Shown here: one piece after another, positions 30,450-38,441 of the stretch
Position numbering within the stretch: position 1 is the first letter of the stretch
Layout: each line of letters opens with the position of its first letter
Assembly: GCF_020535545.1 (NCBI RefSeq)
Contig: NZ_CP084755.1
Coordinates: forward strand, 1-64,000
DNA length: 64,000 nt
From: Roseateles sp. XES5
Lineage (GTDB): Bacteria > Pseudomonadota > Alphaproteobacteria > Rhizobiales > Rhizobiaceae
Direction of reading: 5' to 3'
Translations under genes and position numbers: made by a program
Notes under the pieces: model-generated
Seen by the model: the letters and a program-made list of their open reading frames with translations, nothing else
Databases searched by the model: none
What the model was told of the DNA's origin: nothing

Positions 30450-31113
30450 GCAAGGTATAACCGGTGTTCTTGACGGTGTGCAAAAGTGGATTCTCGAATG
30501 GTTTGTCAATCTTCGCCCTCAGGCGGCTGATGTGGGTTTCCACAACGGAACTTTGCGGGTCGAAATTGAAGTTCCATATCTTTTCGAGGAACATCGTTTT
30601 TGTAAGGACCCTCCCCTCATTCCGCATCAACAATTCCAGTAGCGAGAACTCGCGCGGTAGGAGTTCGATGCGCTGCCCCGCGCGACAGGTGGTTCTGGTG
30701 ACCAGGTCCATCTCCAAGTCGCCTACCCGCAACTTTGTCCTTTCTATTGCGATTGGGGGGCGTCGAACGAGGGCACCAATCCGAGCAGTTAGTTCTGAAA
30801 ACGCAAAAGGCTTCACCAGATAATCATCACCGCCTGCTTCTAGACCCTCGACCCTATCGTCCACACCGCTAATCGCCGTGAGAAACAACACCGGCGTTCG
30901 TACCGACGCTGCTCGTAAGCCTTTGACGAGATTCAGGCCATCCAGACCAGGGATCATTCGATCTACAACGAGAACATCGTACCCTGGGTCCAAGCCCGCC
31001 GCGAGCGCGTCACGGCCATCCCGGAGCCAGTCTACTGCGTGCCCTGCAGTGCTCAAACCCTTTTGAATGTAGGTTCCTGTGATGTGATCATCTTCGATTA
31101 TAAGTATTTTCAT
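30436..31113 (-). CDS. CusR/CopR-like OmpR-family response regulator
   Basis: A 225-residue response regulator. The receiver has acidic IIEDD and phospho-acceptor Asp51 in VVDRMIPG, followed by the LTA and LVKPF motifs. The winged-helix DNA-binding domain has LPREFSLLELLMRNEGRVLTK-type content and VETHISRLRAKIDK. It pairs with the kinase that overlaps its 3' end and closely resembles the copper regulators CusR/CopR. A palindrome with the CusR-type core ACAANNTTGT lies 107 bp upstream and may be its operator. Confidence 0.9.
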   Translation of the reverse strand: MKILIIEDDHITGTYIQKGLSTAGHAVDWLRDGRDALAAGLDPGYDVLVVDRMIPGLDGLNLVKGLRAASVRTPVLFLTAISGVDDRVEGLEAGGDDYLVKPFAFSELTARIGALVRRPPIAIERTKLRVGDLEMDLVTRTTCRAGQRIELLPREFSLLELLMRNEGRVLTKTMFLEKIWNFNFDPQSSVVETHISRLRAKIDKPFENPLLHTVKNTGYTLHARG

Positions 31114-31219
31114 GCGGCAAAGAATTCTTCTTGAGTTTTGGCCCTGTAGTGAAACCGGTAGCTCACTTCAACGCTCTGAGATTTGGGCATTCTTGCGGCA
31201 GATGCTGTGATCCCCGGTT

Positions 31220-31231
31220 TACAAATTTGTA
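31220..31231. promoter_or_regulatory. Candidate CusR/CopR-type operator
   Basis: TACAAATTTGTA is a perfect 12-bp palindrome containing ACAANNTTGT, the core of the CusR box. It lies between the divergent regulator gene and the small secreted protein gene at 31312, in a good place to control both. Confidence 0.5.
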
Positions 31232-31311
31232 TAGTGCGGGACAGGTGGGCGAAAAACGAGCGATCTAAATTCCAGATGCTGCACGTAGCAGTCTTAAACG
31301 AGGAATAGATC

Positions 31312-31584
31312 ATGATGAAACGAATCGCCGTCACCGCTGTCGCCTTGCTGTCCGTCACCTCCGGTGCCTTCGCCAACACCATTCTCAGCGAAACCGCTTC
31401 GCCCATCGCGAAGATTACGCAGGGACACGGCAATCCGGGTGATGCAGCATCGTCCGTGTCCGACCCCGATGTCAGCTTTCGCGTTCTGGACAACGGCAGG
31501 GTCGAACGTACCAACAGCCGGTACGGCTCAGTATCGATCATCGATCCGCAGGCAGACTACCTGAAAAAACAGCGCAGCAACTGA
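31312..31584 (+). CDS. Small secreted protein of unknown function
   Basis: A 90-residue protein with a clear signal peptide (KRIAVTAVALLSVTSGAFA) and a short polar mature part (ITQGHGNPGDAASSVSDPD, then DYLKKQRSN). GAGGAA lies about 10 bases upstream of tandem ATGs at 31312 and 31315. It is divergent from the copper response regulator with a candidate operator between them, so it may be induced by copper. There are no Cys residues and only one His, which argues against simple metal buffering. No family is recognised. Confidence 0.7.
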   Translation: MMKRIAVTAVALLSVTSGAFANTILSETASPIAKITQGHGNPGDAASSVSDPDVSFRVLDNGRVERTNSRYGSVSIIDPQADYLKKQRSN

Positions 31585-31598
31585 CGGCACTGCCAGCA

Positions 31599-31640
31599 CA
31601 CGCTCGTCGGCTCACGAGCTGCCGAGCGTGCTTCCCTATT
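31599..31640 (+). terminator. Probable terminator after the small secreted gene
   Basis: CACGCTCG (31599) pairs with CGAGCGTG (31623) around a 16-base loop, followed by TTCCCTATTTTA. It begins 15 bases after the stop codon. Confidence 0.5.
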
Positions 31641-31706
31641 TTAGCGCGTGGTGGATATGCCACACAAACGTCGCGAATCCATGATTGAGAGAAGCGTCGA
31701 TTGACA

Positions 31707-32132
31707 ATGTTCAAGGGTCTAGCGATTTACTTAAGTATGAGCGGAATTTTTCGATTCGCATCTGCAGCGGTAGCGCTGGCCTTTCGACTGGTGATCCTCG
31801 TGTCACTGGCTGGATATAGCTTGTCTACGGTCAACGCTGCAATGCATCCGGAAGTGCCGGTCGAAGCGACCCAGGTCGAGGCGGACCATTTAATGTCCCA
31901 TGGCAGCGATCACGCTGCCATGGCCGACGTTGATCACCATGGCGATCAACACGACCATGCCGACTCCAAAAGCTCGAAGAAAAGCTGCTGTCAGGACTAT
32001 TGTGGCGTCGCGGCCATTGACTGCGGCAGCACGACGCTAGCCCATCCGCGTCTCGAACCGGTCAACGGCTTTATCGATGACACGCGCTATGTTGGCTTGG
32101 CACCACGTCTGCATCTGCCTCCTAATATCTGA
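31707..32132 (+). CDS. His/Cys-rich small secreted protein
   Basis: A 141-residue protein with a hydrophobic leader (LVILVSLAGYSLSTVNA), a strongly His/Asp-rich middle (MADVDHHGDQHDHADS) and a Cys group (SCCQDYCGVAAIDC), ending in LAPRLHLPPNI. It probably binds metal in the periplasm or at the membrane. The start is unsure: ATG at 31707 and 31737 both lack a strong ribosome site, and a TTG at 31701 is also possible. It opens the plus-strand gene series that leads to the channel, oxidase, cupredoxin and CusF genes. Confidence 0.65.
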   Translation: MFKGLAIYLSMSGIFRFASAAVALAFRLVILVSLAGYSLSTVNAAMHPEVPVEATQVEADHLMSHGSDHAAMADVDHHGDQHDHADSKSSKKSCCQDYCGVAAIDCGSTTLAHPRLEPVNGFIDDTRYVGLAPRLHLPPNI

Positions 32133-32219
32133 GAAATAGCGGCCCTTTGAGGGTGTTGCTGTGTCTTGCGCGATTACGCGCTCTGACGCGCCTGTCATCT
32201 ATTTTCTCGGATTTTCACC

Positions 32220-32441
32220 ATGAACCGTTTGTTACTGGTGGCTGCTCTTCCGTTCGTTGTGAGCGGATGCGCATCCACGCTGCCCGAAGTCGTTGCCTCG
32301 TCTAATCATCCCGACACGGTAGTCGATGTTGCCCCCATCGCCTACCAGAACGCCGTGGGTGCTTATTCCCACCGCATGCCGGTCGATCCCAAGCCGTGGC
32401 GTGGTCTCAACGATGCTCAAGCACCCGGCGGAGGTGCATGA
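32220..32441 (+). CDS. Small lipoprotein of the copper operon
   Basis: A 73-residue lipoprotein. The signal ends in the lipobox VSGC, so Cys17 would be lipidated. The rest is short and polar and ends PKPWRGLNDAQAPGGGA. Its stop overlaps the start of the following TolC-like gene as ATGA, so the two are translated together. Proteins like this occur just upstream of CusC-like channels; a stabilising or assembly role for the channel is inferred from position only. Confidence 0.75.
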   Translation: MNRLLLVAALPFVVSGCASTLPEVVASSNHPDTVVDVAPIAYQNAVGAYSHRMPVDPKPWRGLNDAQAPGGGA

Positions 32442-33901
32442 TGGGATCGCTGAAGATCAAACTGATCTCGACCCTGGTGCTTCCGATTTTCGCAACGGGT
32501 TGCGTCAGCACGGGGTACTCAGCAAAAGATGCGGGTTTCGCCAACGCCTCTGCGAGGGGTTCCGAGGCGACCGGTAAGCAGACTGTCTGGGTGCAGAACC
32601 GCCAACAAGCTGAGCAGACACGCGAACGCGTAAAGGCGCTGATGGCCAAAAAGACCATAGACGTCGAGACCGCCGTACAGGTCGCACTTTTGAACAACAA
32701 GGGCTTGCAGGCATCTTACGCCGATCTCGGCGACAGTGCGGCTGACGCTTGGCAGACACAACTGTCTGTCCTCCCGTCGTTCTCGGTGGGACTTTCCGGT
32801 ATCGGCACCCCTGGTCTCGAAGCGTACCGGGTATTGGAAGGTGCCATTGCCGCAAACATTCTTGCTTTGGTCACCTATGATAAGAACATCAAACTGGCGG
32901 AGACCCGGTTCCGGCAGGCACAGTTGAACGCAGCATTGGAAACCATCTCGCTGGCTTCAGAAACCCGCCGCGCATGGATCAATGCAGTAGCTGCATGGGA
33001 GAATGTTGCTTATCTCAACCAGGCCAAGGTTGCCGCCGACGCCGCCTCTGAGTTGGCGAAGAAGATAGGCGAAGCCGGATCGATGGCGAAGGCCGATCAG
33101 GCGCGTGAGCACGTTTTCTATGCCGAGCTGACGGGCGAAACTGCGAAGGCGCGTCTGGAAGCGAAACTCGCCAAGGAAGAATTGATCCGGCTGATGGGGC
33201 TGTCGGGTTCGGACATCAACTTCCAGATTCCGAACCGCCTGCCTTCGCTGCCGAAGGGCTTGATCAAGCGGGACGACATCGAAGCCGAAGCGATCCACAA
33301 ACGTATGGACCTGCAGGTCGCACGCCTGGAGCTTGATGCGACTGCCCAGTCCTACAAGCTGGAGGATGTCACCCGGTTTGTCACCGACATCGAGCTGGTC
33401 GGCACACTGGAGCAGGAACGAGAGCGTGAGGATGGGAAAACCCATCGCAGCATCTCGAAGACCGCGTCATTGGAGTTCACGATACCGATCTTCGATTCCG
33501 GTCAGGCCCGTATGCGGAAAGGCGAACTCGCCTATATGCGAGCGGCCAATCAGCTTGCGGAAAAAGCGGTTAACGTTCGCTCCGAGGCTCGGTCCGCTTA
33601 CGTGGCATACCGGTCGAACTATGACATCGCCCGTCACTACCGAAACAGTGTTCTGCCGCTTCGTAGTGCAATCGAGGAACAGTCCCTCCTTACCTACAAC
33701 GGCATGATCACCAGCACGTTCGAACTGATCGCGGACACCCGCGAAAAGATCGACTCCACCATCCTTGCCGTCAACGCCAAGCGCGACTTCTGGCTCGCGG
33801 AAGCGAACCTTGCACCCGTCATCTATGGCGGCAGCACTGGTTCCGCATCGGCGGAGACCGAAGTCGCGTCGGCTGAGGAAGCCGAAAGCGGCGGGCACTG
33901 A
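32438..33901 (+). CDS. TolC/CusC-like outer-membrane efflux lipoprotein
   Basis: A 487-residue outer-membrane efflux protein. The signal ends in the lipobox FATGC. The body is rich in long coiled-coil helices (AAVAWENVAYLNQAKVAADA region near residue 190, and the repeat near residue 390) and has the TolC-family barrel segments. It should form the exit duct for the CusBA pump encoded at 7432-12014. GGAGG lies directly upstream. The C-terminal tail is rich in Glu and Ala. It is followed 14 bp later by the oxidase gene. Confidence 0.88.
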   Translation: MMGSLKIKLISTLVLPIFATGCVSTGYSAKDAGFANASARGSEATGKQTVWVQNRQQAEQTRERVKALMAKKTIDVETAVQVALLNNKGLQASYADLGDSAADAWQTQLSVLPSFSVGLSGIGTPGLEAYRVLEGAIAANILALVTYDKNIKLAETRFRQAQLNAALETISLASETRRAWINAVAAWENVAYLNQAKVAADAASELAKKIGEAGSMAKADQAREHVFYAELTGETAKARLEAKLAKEELIRLMGLSGSDINFQIPNRLPSLPKGLIKRDDIEAEAIHKRMDLQVARLELDATAQSYKLEDVTRFVTDIELVGTLEQEREREDGKTHRSISKTASLEFTIPIFDSGQARMRKGELAYMRAANQLAEKAVNVRSEARSAYVAYRSNYDIARHYRNSVLPLRSAIEEQSLLTYNGMITSTFELIADTREKIDSTILAVNAKRDFWLAEANLAPVIYGGSTGSASAETEVASAEEAESGGH

Positions 33902-33915
33902 GAAAGGAAACGAAG

Positions 33916-35281
33916 ATGTTCAATAGAAGACAGTTTCTTGGAGCCGGTGCTGCTAGCGCGGCAATCGTCTCATCCACTGCCTGGGGACAGACCTCAAACA
34001 TGGGGCTTCCAGAAGCAGCCGTGATGGACTCCGCCACCACGCAGACGCCTGTGCGCCCGACGACAGGTCCGGACCTACAACCCGGTCGTCACCCTCAACG
34101 GCTGGACCCTGCCCTGGCGCATGAACCAGGGCGTCAAGGAGTTCCACCTGGTGGCCGAGCCGGTGCTGCGCGAGCTGGCTCCGGGCATGAAGGCCCATCT
34201 CTGGGGCTACAACGGCCAGTCGCCCGGCCCCACCATCGAGGTGGTCGAGGGCGACCGCGTGCGCATCTTCGTCAGCAACAAGCTGCCCGAGCACACCAGC
34301 ATCCACTGGCATGGCCAGCGCCTGCCCAATGGCATGGACGGGGTCTCGGGCCTGACGCAGAAGGCCATCGCCCCCGGCAAGACCTATGTCTACGAGTTCG
34401 TGGCGCGCCGTCCCGGCACCTTCATGTACCACCCGCATGCCGACGAGATGACCCAGATGGCCATGGGCATGATGGGCTTCTGGGTCACGCATCCCAAGAC
34501 GCGGCACCCGCAGATCAGCGCGGTGGACCGCGACTTCTGCTTGCTGCTCAATGCCTTCGACATCGAGCCCGGCAGCGCGACGCCCAAGATCATGACCATG
34601 CTGGACTTCAACCTCTGGTGCTGGAACAGCCGCGTCTTCCCGGGCATCGACACCTTGAACGTGCGCCAGGGCGACCGGGTGCGCATACGCGTGGGCAATC
34701 TGACGATGACCAACCACCCGATCCATGTGCACGGCCATGAGTTCGAGGTCACGGGCACCGACGGCGGATGGGTTCGGCCGGAGGCGCGGTGGCCGGAAGT
34801 CAGCATCGACATCCCGGTCGGTGCGATGCGGGCGTACGAGTTTGATGCCAAGTATGTCGGCGACTGGGCAATCCATTGCCATAAGTCGCACCACACCATG
34901 AATGCGATGGGACACGAAATCCCGACGTTCATCGGTGTCGACAAGAAGGAGGTTGCGAAGAAGATCAGGCAATTCCGTCCCGAGTACATGCCCATGGGAA
35001 CCGCCGGTATGGCGGATATGGGCGAAATGTCGATGGAGATACCGGAAAACACCGTTCCCATGATGACTGGATGGGGTCCCCACGGCCCTATCGAAATGGG
35101 GGGCATGTTCTCCGTGGTGAAGGTCCGCGAGGGCATCTCAGCGGGCGATTATAGCGACCCGGGCTGGTATGAAAACCCACCCGGTACGCAGGCTTGGGAA
35201 TGGACGGGAGCGCTTCCGGACATTCCTAAGGCCAAGGATGCAAAGACAAAGCTCACTCCGAAGCACTCGGATCACGGCTGA
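33916..35281 (+). pseudogene. Multicopper oxidase, frameshifted and mosaic
   Basis: A Tat-exported (NRRQFLGAGAASAA) multicopper oxidase gene broken by a +1 shift near 34075. The first frame gives a normal start and then nonsense; from about 34076 the correct sequence continues in another frame (YNPVVTLNGWTLPW, then MNQGVKEFHL). Without the extra base the product would be 454 residues. Copper motifs survive downstream: HWHG at 34304, YHPHADEM near 34427, HPIHVHGHEF near 34716 and HCHKSHH near 34876. Bases from about 34075 to 34765 are clearly GC-richer than both flanks, which suggests replacement by a foreign homologue. An assembly error is possible. Confidence 0.8.
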
Positions 35282-35310
35282 TTAAATACTCTCAACCAAA
35301 GGACAGAGTT

Positions 35311-35787
35311 ATGAAAACTGTACTCATTGGCCTCCTGCTGGCCACTCTCGCGACGCCGGTCCTTGCCTCGGGCTCCCATGAAGGTGGCCACGGAGAAATG
35401 ACTGTCGGGGAACCTGGCGACAAGTCCAAGGCAACGCAGACAGTCCGCGTCACCATGAAGGAGACGGACGACGGCAAGATGATTTTCACCCCGAACAACT
35501 TCAAGGTTCGCAAGGGCCAGACCATCGTGTTTGCGATCAAGAACGCCGGTGAACTCGATCACGAGTTCGTTCTGGACCAGGAAGACAAGGTCATGGAGCA
35601 CAAGGCCGTCATGGAAAAGTTCCCGGAGATGGAACATGACGACCCGAACGCGATCCGCCTCGCCCCGGGCAAGACCGGGGAGATCGTCTGGAAGTTCACC
35701 AATGATGGCGTCTTCAAGGTCGCTTGCCTCGTGCCCGGCCATTACGATGCGGGCATGCACGGCGACGTCACGGTCGCCAAGAAGTAA
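35311..35787 (+). CDS. Secreted cupredoxin
   Basis: A 158-residue periplasmic blue-copper-type protein. After a signal peptide (LIGLLLATLATPVLA) comes a His/Met-bearing segment (SHEGGHGEM), then the cupredoxin fold with type 1 copper ligands: His in ELDHEFVL, and Cys, His and Met in CLVPGHYDAGM. It could store copper or pass electrons or copper to the neighbouring oxidase. AAGGA lies 9 bases before the ATG. It sits between the oxidase and cusF on the same strand. Confidence 0.9.
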   Translation: MKTVLIGLLLATLATPVLASGSHEGGHGEMTVGEPGDKSKATQTVRVTMKETDDGKMIFTPNNFKVRKGQTIVFAIKNAGELDHEFVLDQEDKVMEHKAVMEKFPEMEHDDPNAIRLAPGKTGEIVWKFTNDGVFKVACLVPGHYDAGMHGDVTVAKK

Positions 35788-35804
35788 TCAGAAAGGAAGC
35801 TGAT

Positions 35805-36089
35805 ATGAAAACCATCGCGAAGATTACCCTCGCCGCCGCAATCGCGCTCGCCTCCACCGCTGGCGCATTCGCCCAAGAGTTTACGAACGGTACAGTGAAG
35901 AAGGTGGACGAGAAGGCCAAGAAGGTCACGCTCATTCACGAGGAACTGAAAAGCCTCGAAATGCCCGCTATGACCATGGTTTTCCAAGTCGCCGACGAAG
36001 CATTTCTGGAAAAGCTCAAGGTCGGCGCCAAGGTCCAGTTCGTTGCCGAGCGGGTCAATGGCAAGCTGACCGTCACCCAGGTTAAGTAA
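35805..36089 (+). CDS. cusF: CusF-like periplasmic copper-binding protein
   Basis: A 94-residue protein with a signal peptide (AIALASTAGAFA) and a small OB-fold domain. The CusF copper site is recognisable: His in LIHEELKSL and the Met pair in EMPAMTMVFQV. The Trp that caps copper in E. coli CusF is not evident in the usual place. CusF binds periplasmic Cu(I)/Ag(I) and passes it to CusB. GAAAGGAAG precedes the ATG. A strong hairpin follows the stop. Confidence 0.88.
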   Translation: MKTIAKITLAAAIALASTAGAFAQEFTNGTVKKVDEKAKKVTLIHEELKSLEMPAMTMVFQVADEAFLEKLKVGAKVQFVAERVNGKLTVTQVK

Positions 36090-36097
36090 GGCTGCGA

Positions 36098-36123
36098 AGC
36101 CGCGCCTCGCACGAGGCGCGGCT
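36098..36123 (+). terminator. Hairpin after cusF
   Basis: AGCCGCGCCTC pairs perfectly with GAGGCGCGGCT over 11 bp with the 4-base loop GCAC, 9 bases after the cusF stop. It lacks a T run, so termination is likely but not certain. Confidence 0.6.
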
Positions 36124-36180
36124 GTTCGCTCAGAGGAAAAATACTTCTTTTCGACTCCCGTGCTGCCGCTTTGAACTCTA

Positions 36181-36552
36181 CTATGAGACAGGCTGGAAGC
36201 AGAGGGTCTTCCAGAGGTCTCCTTTCCAGTCGTCCGCCACAGCAGGCGTCCCCAGCTTGTAGAGAATGCTCCCCACCTTGACAGCTCTCGGCGCCGTGCA
36301 CCGCACCCGAACCAGATGGTGCCCATCGTCGGCAAAGATCGTCTGGCCATCAGGGTCATGCTCGGTCAGCTCCACCTCGACGTCGTAATCAAACTGCAAG
36401 TCGGCGGACGCTTCGGACATGAGAATGGCCAAGCTGATAATCCTGTTGTCCGGGAACTCGGCAACATGAAAAGGCTGTCGCTCTTGAGCTTCGCTCGCGG
36501 TTCCAAGCGTCGCCAGAGTGATCGCTGTCAGTATCGCGCCGAGCTGTCTCAT
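36181..36552 (-). CDS. Small secreted protein of unknown function
   Basis: A 123-residue protein with a signal peptide (LGAILTAITLATLGTASEA) and a beta-rich mature part (DYDVEVELTEHDPDGQTIF; HHLVRVRCTAPRAVKVG). Two Cys (VRCTAP and TLCFQP) could form a disulfide. ATG at 36552 has GGAG 8 bases upstream; an ATG four codons earlier is weaker. It converges with cusF. No family is recognised. Confidence 0.65.
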   Translation of the reverse strand: MRQLGAILTAITLATLGTASEAQERQPFHVAEFPDNRIISLAILMSEASADLQFDYDVEVELTEHDPDGQTIFADDGHHLVRVRCTAPRAVKVGSILYKLGTPAVADDWKGDLWKTLCFQPVS

Positions 36553-36759
36553 GAGACACTCCAATGGGATTGGATCCCCTGCTTTATAGCACGAACGGTA
36601 CTGCGCTAACAGTGACTCGACTGCAGATGTGACACAAGGAAATGGACAGAGGGGTCTGATCGGGGATGCCTATCGCAATCCTTCCGGGCCAAATACACCT
36701 GCGCACCGTCGGCTTGGTCGACAGCCGCGGTCATATGTACTGCCATTGCTGCATCTGTA

Positions 36760-36882
36760 ATGGAAGCTTGCGAGAAAATCGCACCGCTGACGGAGAAGAT
36801 CCACTCGATCGCCGCCGGTATCGAGATGATGCGCCGCTTCATGGATATCCCAGGGATCGGAATTCAGTCCCAAGGTAAGATT
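36760..36882 (+). pseudogene. Possible IS110-type transposase remnant
   Basis: The frame reading CEKIAPLTEKIHSIAAG and then MMRRFMDIPGIG resembles the stretch just before the C-terminal domain of IS110-family transposases (typically ...RLMTIPGIG...). There is a stop directly upstream and the mercury transposon cuts it downstream. Only about 40 residues remain, so the assignment is tentative. Bases 36606-36759 hold nothing I can support. Confidence 0.35.
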
Positions 36883-36915
36883 GGGGTCAGAACAAGAGCT
36901 GCTCGAAATCGTACG

Positions 36916-37356
36916 CTAAGCTTGAACGGAGCGGGAACGCTTGATTGACCGCATTTCAAAAAGGGCATCTATGACCGGACATTCTGGAACCTGATCGCCG
37001 GTGCATTGCGCCGCCATATTCGACATGGCCCGCTCCAGACGCCGCAGATCGGCGATTTTCTGACGGATATCTTTCAAATGTTCGATGGTGAGCGCATGGA
37101 CCTCCCGGCAGGTGTAGGTATGCCCATCGACCAGGCGAAGCAGGCCGCGCAGCTCGTCCAGGCTGAAGCCGAGTTCACGGCCGCGCCGCACGAAATGCAG
37201 CCGCCTTGCGTGTTCAGTTGTGTAGATACGATAACCCGCTGCGCTGCGGGCGGGCTTCGGCATGACGCCGATTTTCTCGTAATAGCGGATCGTCTCTATG
37301 TTGACGCCGCTGCGCTCGGACAGCACGCCGATCGAAAATTCATCATTCTGTGTCAT
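36916..37356 (-). CDS. merR: MerR mercury-responsive regulator
   Basis: A 146-residue MerR-family protein. The winged helix-turn-helix has FSIGVLSERSGVNIETIRYYEK, and the three Hg(II)-binding Cys are in YTCREV and QCTGDQVPECPVI, the MerR pattern. It represses and, with Hg(II), activates the divergent mer promoter. The ATG at 37356 is chosen because upstream codons of the frame lie in the operator region. Its stop falls inside the transposon's left terminal repeat. Confidence 0.93.
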   Translation of the reverse strand: MTQNDEFSIGVLSERSGVNIETIRYYEKIGVMPKPARSAAGYRIYTTEHARRLHFVRRGRELGFSLDELRGLLRLVDGHTYTCREVHALTIEHLKDIRQKIADLRRLERAMSNMAAQCTGDQVPECPVIDALFEMRSIKRSRSVQA

Positions 37357-37391
37357 CACATAGCTCGCACAAATCCGTGAAAATTTCTCGC

Positions 37392-37422
37392 TTGACCCTG
37401 TAGTCGCTACAGGCACTAGGGT
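37392..37422 (+). promoter_or_regulatory. MerR-controlled mer promoter/operator
   Basis: TTGACC at 37392 and TAGGGT at 37417 are 19 bp apart. The spacer contains the palindrome CCTGTAGTCGCTACAGG (37397-37413), the expected MerR operator, differing from the CueR operators of the copper island. Confidence 0.88.
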
Positions 37423-37454
37423 CACGATAGATCAATTGCGGGAGCATGTGAACG

Positions 37455-37868
37455 ATGATGCAGGATGAAACACGGACGCTGGCAAATACAGTCACAGAGC
37501 CAGCCGAAAAGGGTTTTGATCGGGCAGCATTGCTGTCGGTCGGCGGCATCGTTGCGGCACTGGGCGCAGCAACCTGTTGCGTGCTGCCCTTTGCCTTGTT
37601 CTTCGCTGGCATCAGCGGCGCGTGGATCGGCAATTTGACCGCGTTCGAACCCTACCAGCCTGTGTTTATCACGATCGCGCTCGCCTGCCTCGGCTACGGT
37701 TTCTATCTCGTCTATCGCAGGCCGAAGGCGGCTGAATGCGCCGAGGGTTCCTACTGCGCGCGTCCATCATCCCATCGGAACGCCAAGATCGGCCTTTGGG
37801 TCGCAACTGTCTTGATCATTATCGCCGTGGGCTTTCCCTACGCCGCCCGCCTTGTCCTCGATGCTTAA
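37455..37868 (+). CDS. merT: MerT mercuric ion transporter
   Basis: A 137-residue inner-membrane protein with three hydrophobic helices. The first contains the paired Cys ATCCVLP that receive Hg(II) from MerP; a second Cys pair, CAEGSYC, lies in the loop after helix 2. It brings Hg(II) into the cytosol for reduction. Tandem ATGs lie at 37455 and 37458 with GGGAG about 10 bases upstream. It is the first gene of the mer operon. Confidence 0.9.
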   Translation: MMQDETRTLANTVTEPAEKGFDRAALLSVGGIVAALGAATCCVLPFALFFAGISGAWIGNLTAFEPYQPVFITIALACLGYGFYLVYRRPKAAECAEGSYCARPSSHRNAKIGLWVATVLIIIAVGFPYAARLVLDA

Positions 37869-37884
37869 TCCCAAGGAGAATCTC

Positions 37885-38172
37885 ATGAAAATCCTGCCCC
37901 TCATTGCCCTTACTGCGTCCCTGCTGACGGGTGGTCACGCTTTTGCCGCCGAGCAGACCGTAACCTTGAATGTTGCCAATGCCACCTGCGAACTCTGCGG
38001 CCCGATTGTGAAGCGGGCGCTCAGCAACGTTCCAGGCGTGCTCGATGTTGATGTATCGGAGGCGACCGGCGCGGCGATCGCGAAGGTGCGCTTTGACGAC
38101 AGCCAGACGAATGTCGCCGCGCTGATCACCGCAACCACCAATGCTGGCTATCCGTCCGGCGTTTCGCAGTAA
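37885..38172 (+). CDS. merP: MerP periplasmic mercury-binding protein
   Basis: A 95-residue protein with a signal peptide (LIALTASLLTGGHAFA) and a heavy-metal-associated domain whose metal site reads ATCELC, the two Cys that bind Hg(II). It hands mercury to MerT. AAGGAG lies 6 bases before the ATG, and the gene follows merT after 16 bp. The domain is the usual length. Confidence 0.93.
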   Translation: MKILPLIALTASLLTGGHAFAAEQTVTLNVANATCELCGPIVKRALSNVPGVLDVDVSEATGAAIAKVRFDDSQTNVAALITATTNAGYPSGVSQ

Positions 38173-38183
38173 GGAGGTTCAGC

Positions 38184-38441
38184 ATGACAGATGGAAAGTT
38201 CATCGGCCTTGGCGAAGTCGGGTTTCTCGCCGTCATCTGTTGCGCCGCGCCATTTCTTTTGGTCGCCGCTGGCTCTTTTGGCTTTTCCGCATGGTTCGCA
38301 GCGGCCGGCTATGTGCTGATCCCGATCGCTCTCGCCGCGATTGGGGCGTCCGCACTTTATCTTTACCGGCGTCGGCGTTCCGCCTCATCAGCGGATGCCA
38401 ATTGCTGCTCGATGAATAACAAGACAACAAAGGTGAATTGA
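38184..38441 (+). CDS. merF: MerF-like mercury transporter
   Basis: An 85-residue membrane protein with two helices. The first contains VICCAAPFL, the vicinal Cys pair of MerF, and a second pair, NCC, lies near the C-terminus. It is an alternative Hg(II) importer to MerT. AAGGAGG precedes the ATG, and the stop abuts the merA start without a gap. Confidence 0.85.
   Translation: MTDGKFIGLGEVGFLAVICCAAPFLLVAAGSFGFSAWFAAAGYVLIPIALAAIGASALYLYRRRRSASSADANCCSMNNKTTKVN

Noticed and set aside
34060..34090. Programmed frameshift in the oxidase gene
   Set aside because: No slippery heptamer, stop codon or stimulatory hairpin is evident; the shift coincides with a composition seam, so a mutation or assembly fault is more likely.
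33916..34740. 274-residue product of the first frame of the oxidase gene
   Set aside because: After about 50 residues it becomes Pro/Arg/Gly-rich nonsense, while the other frame carries the conserved oxidase motifs.
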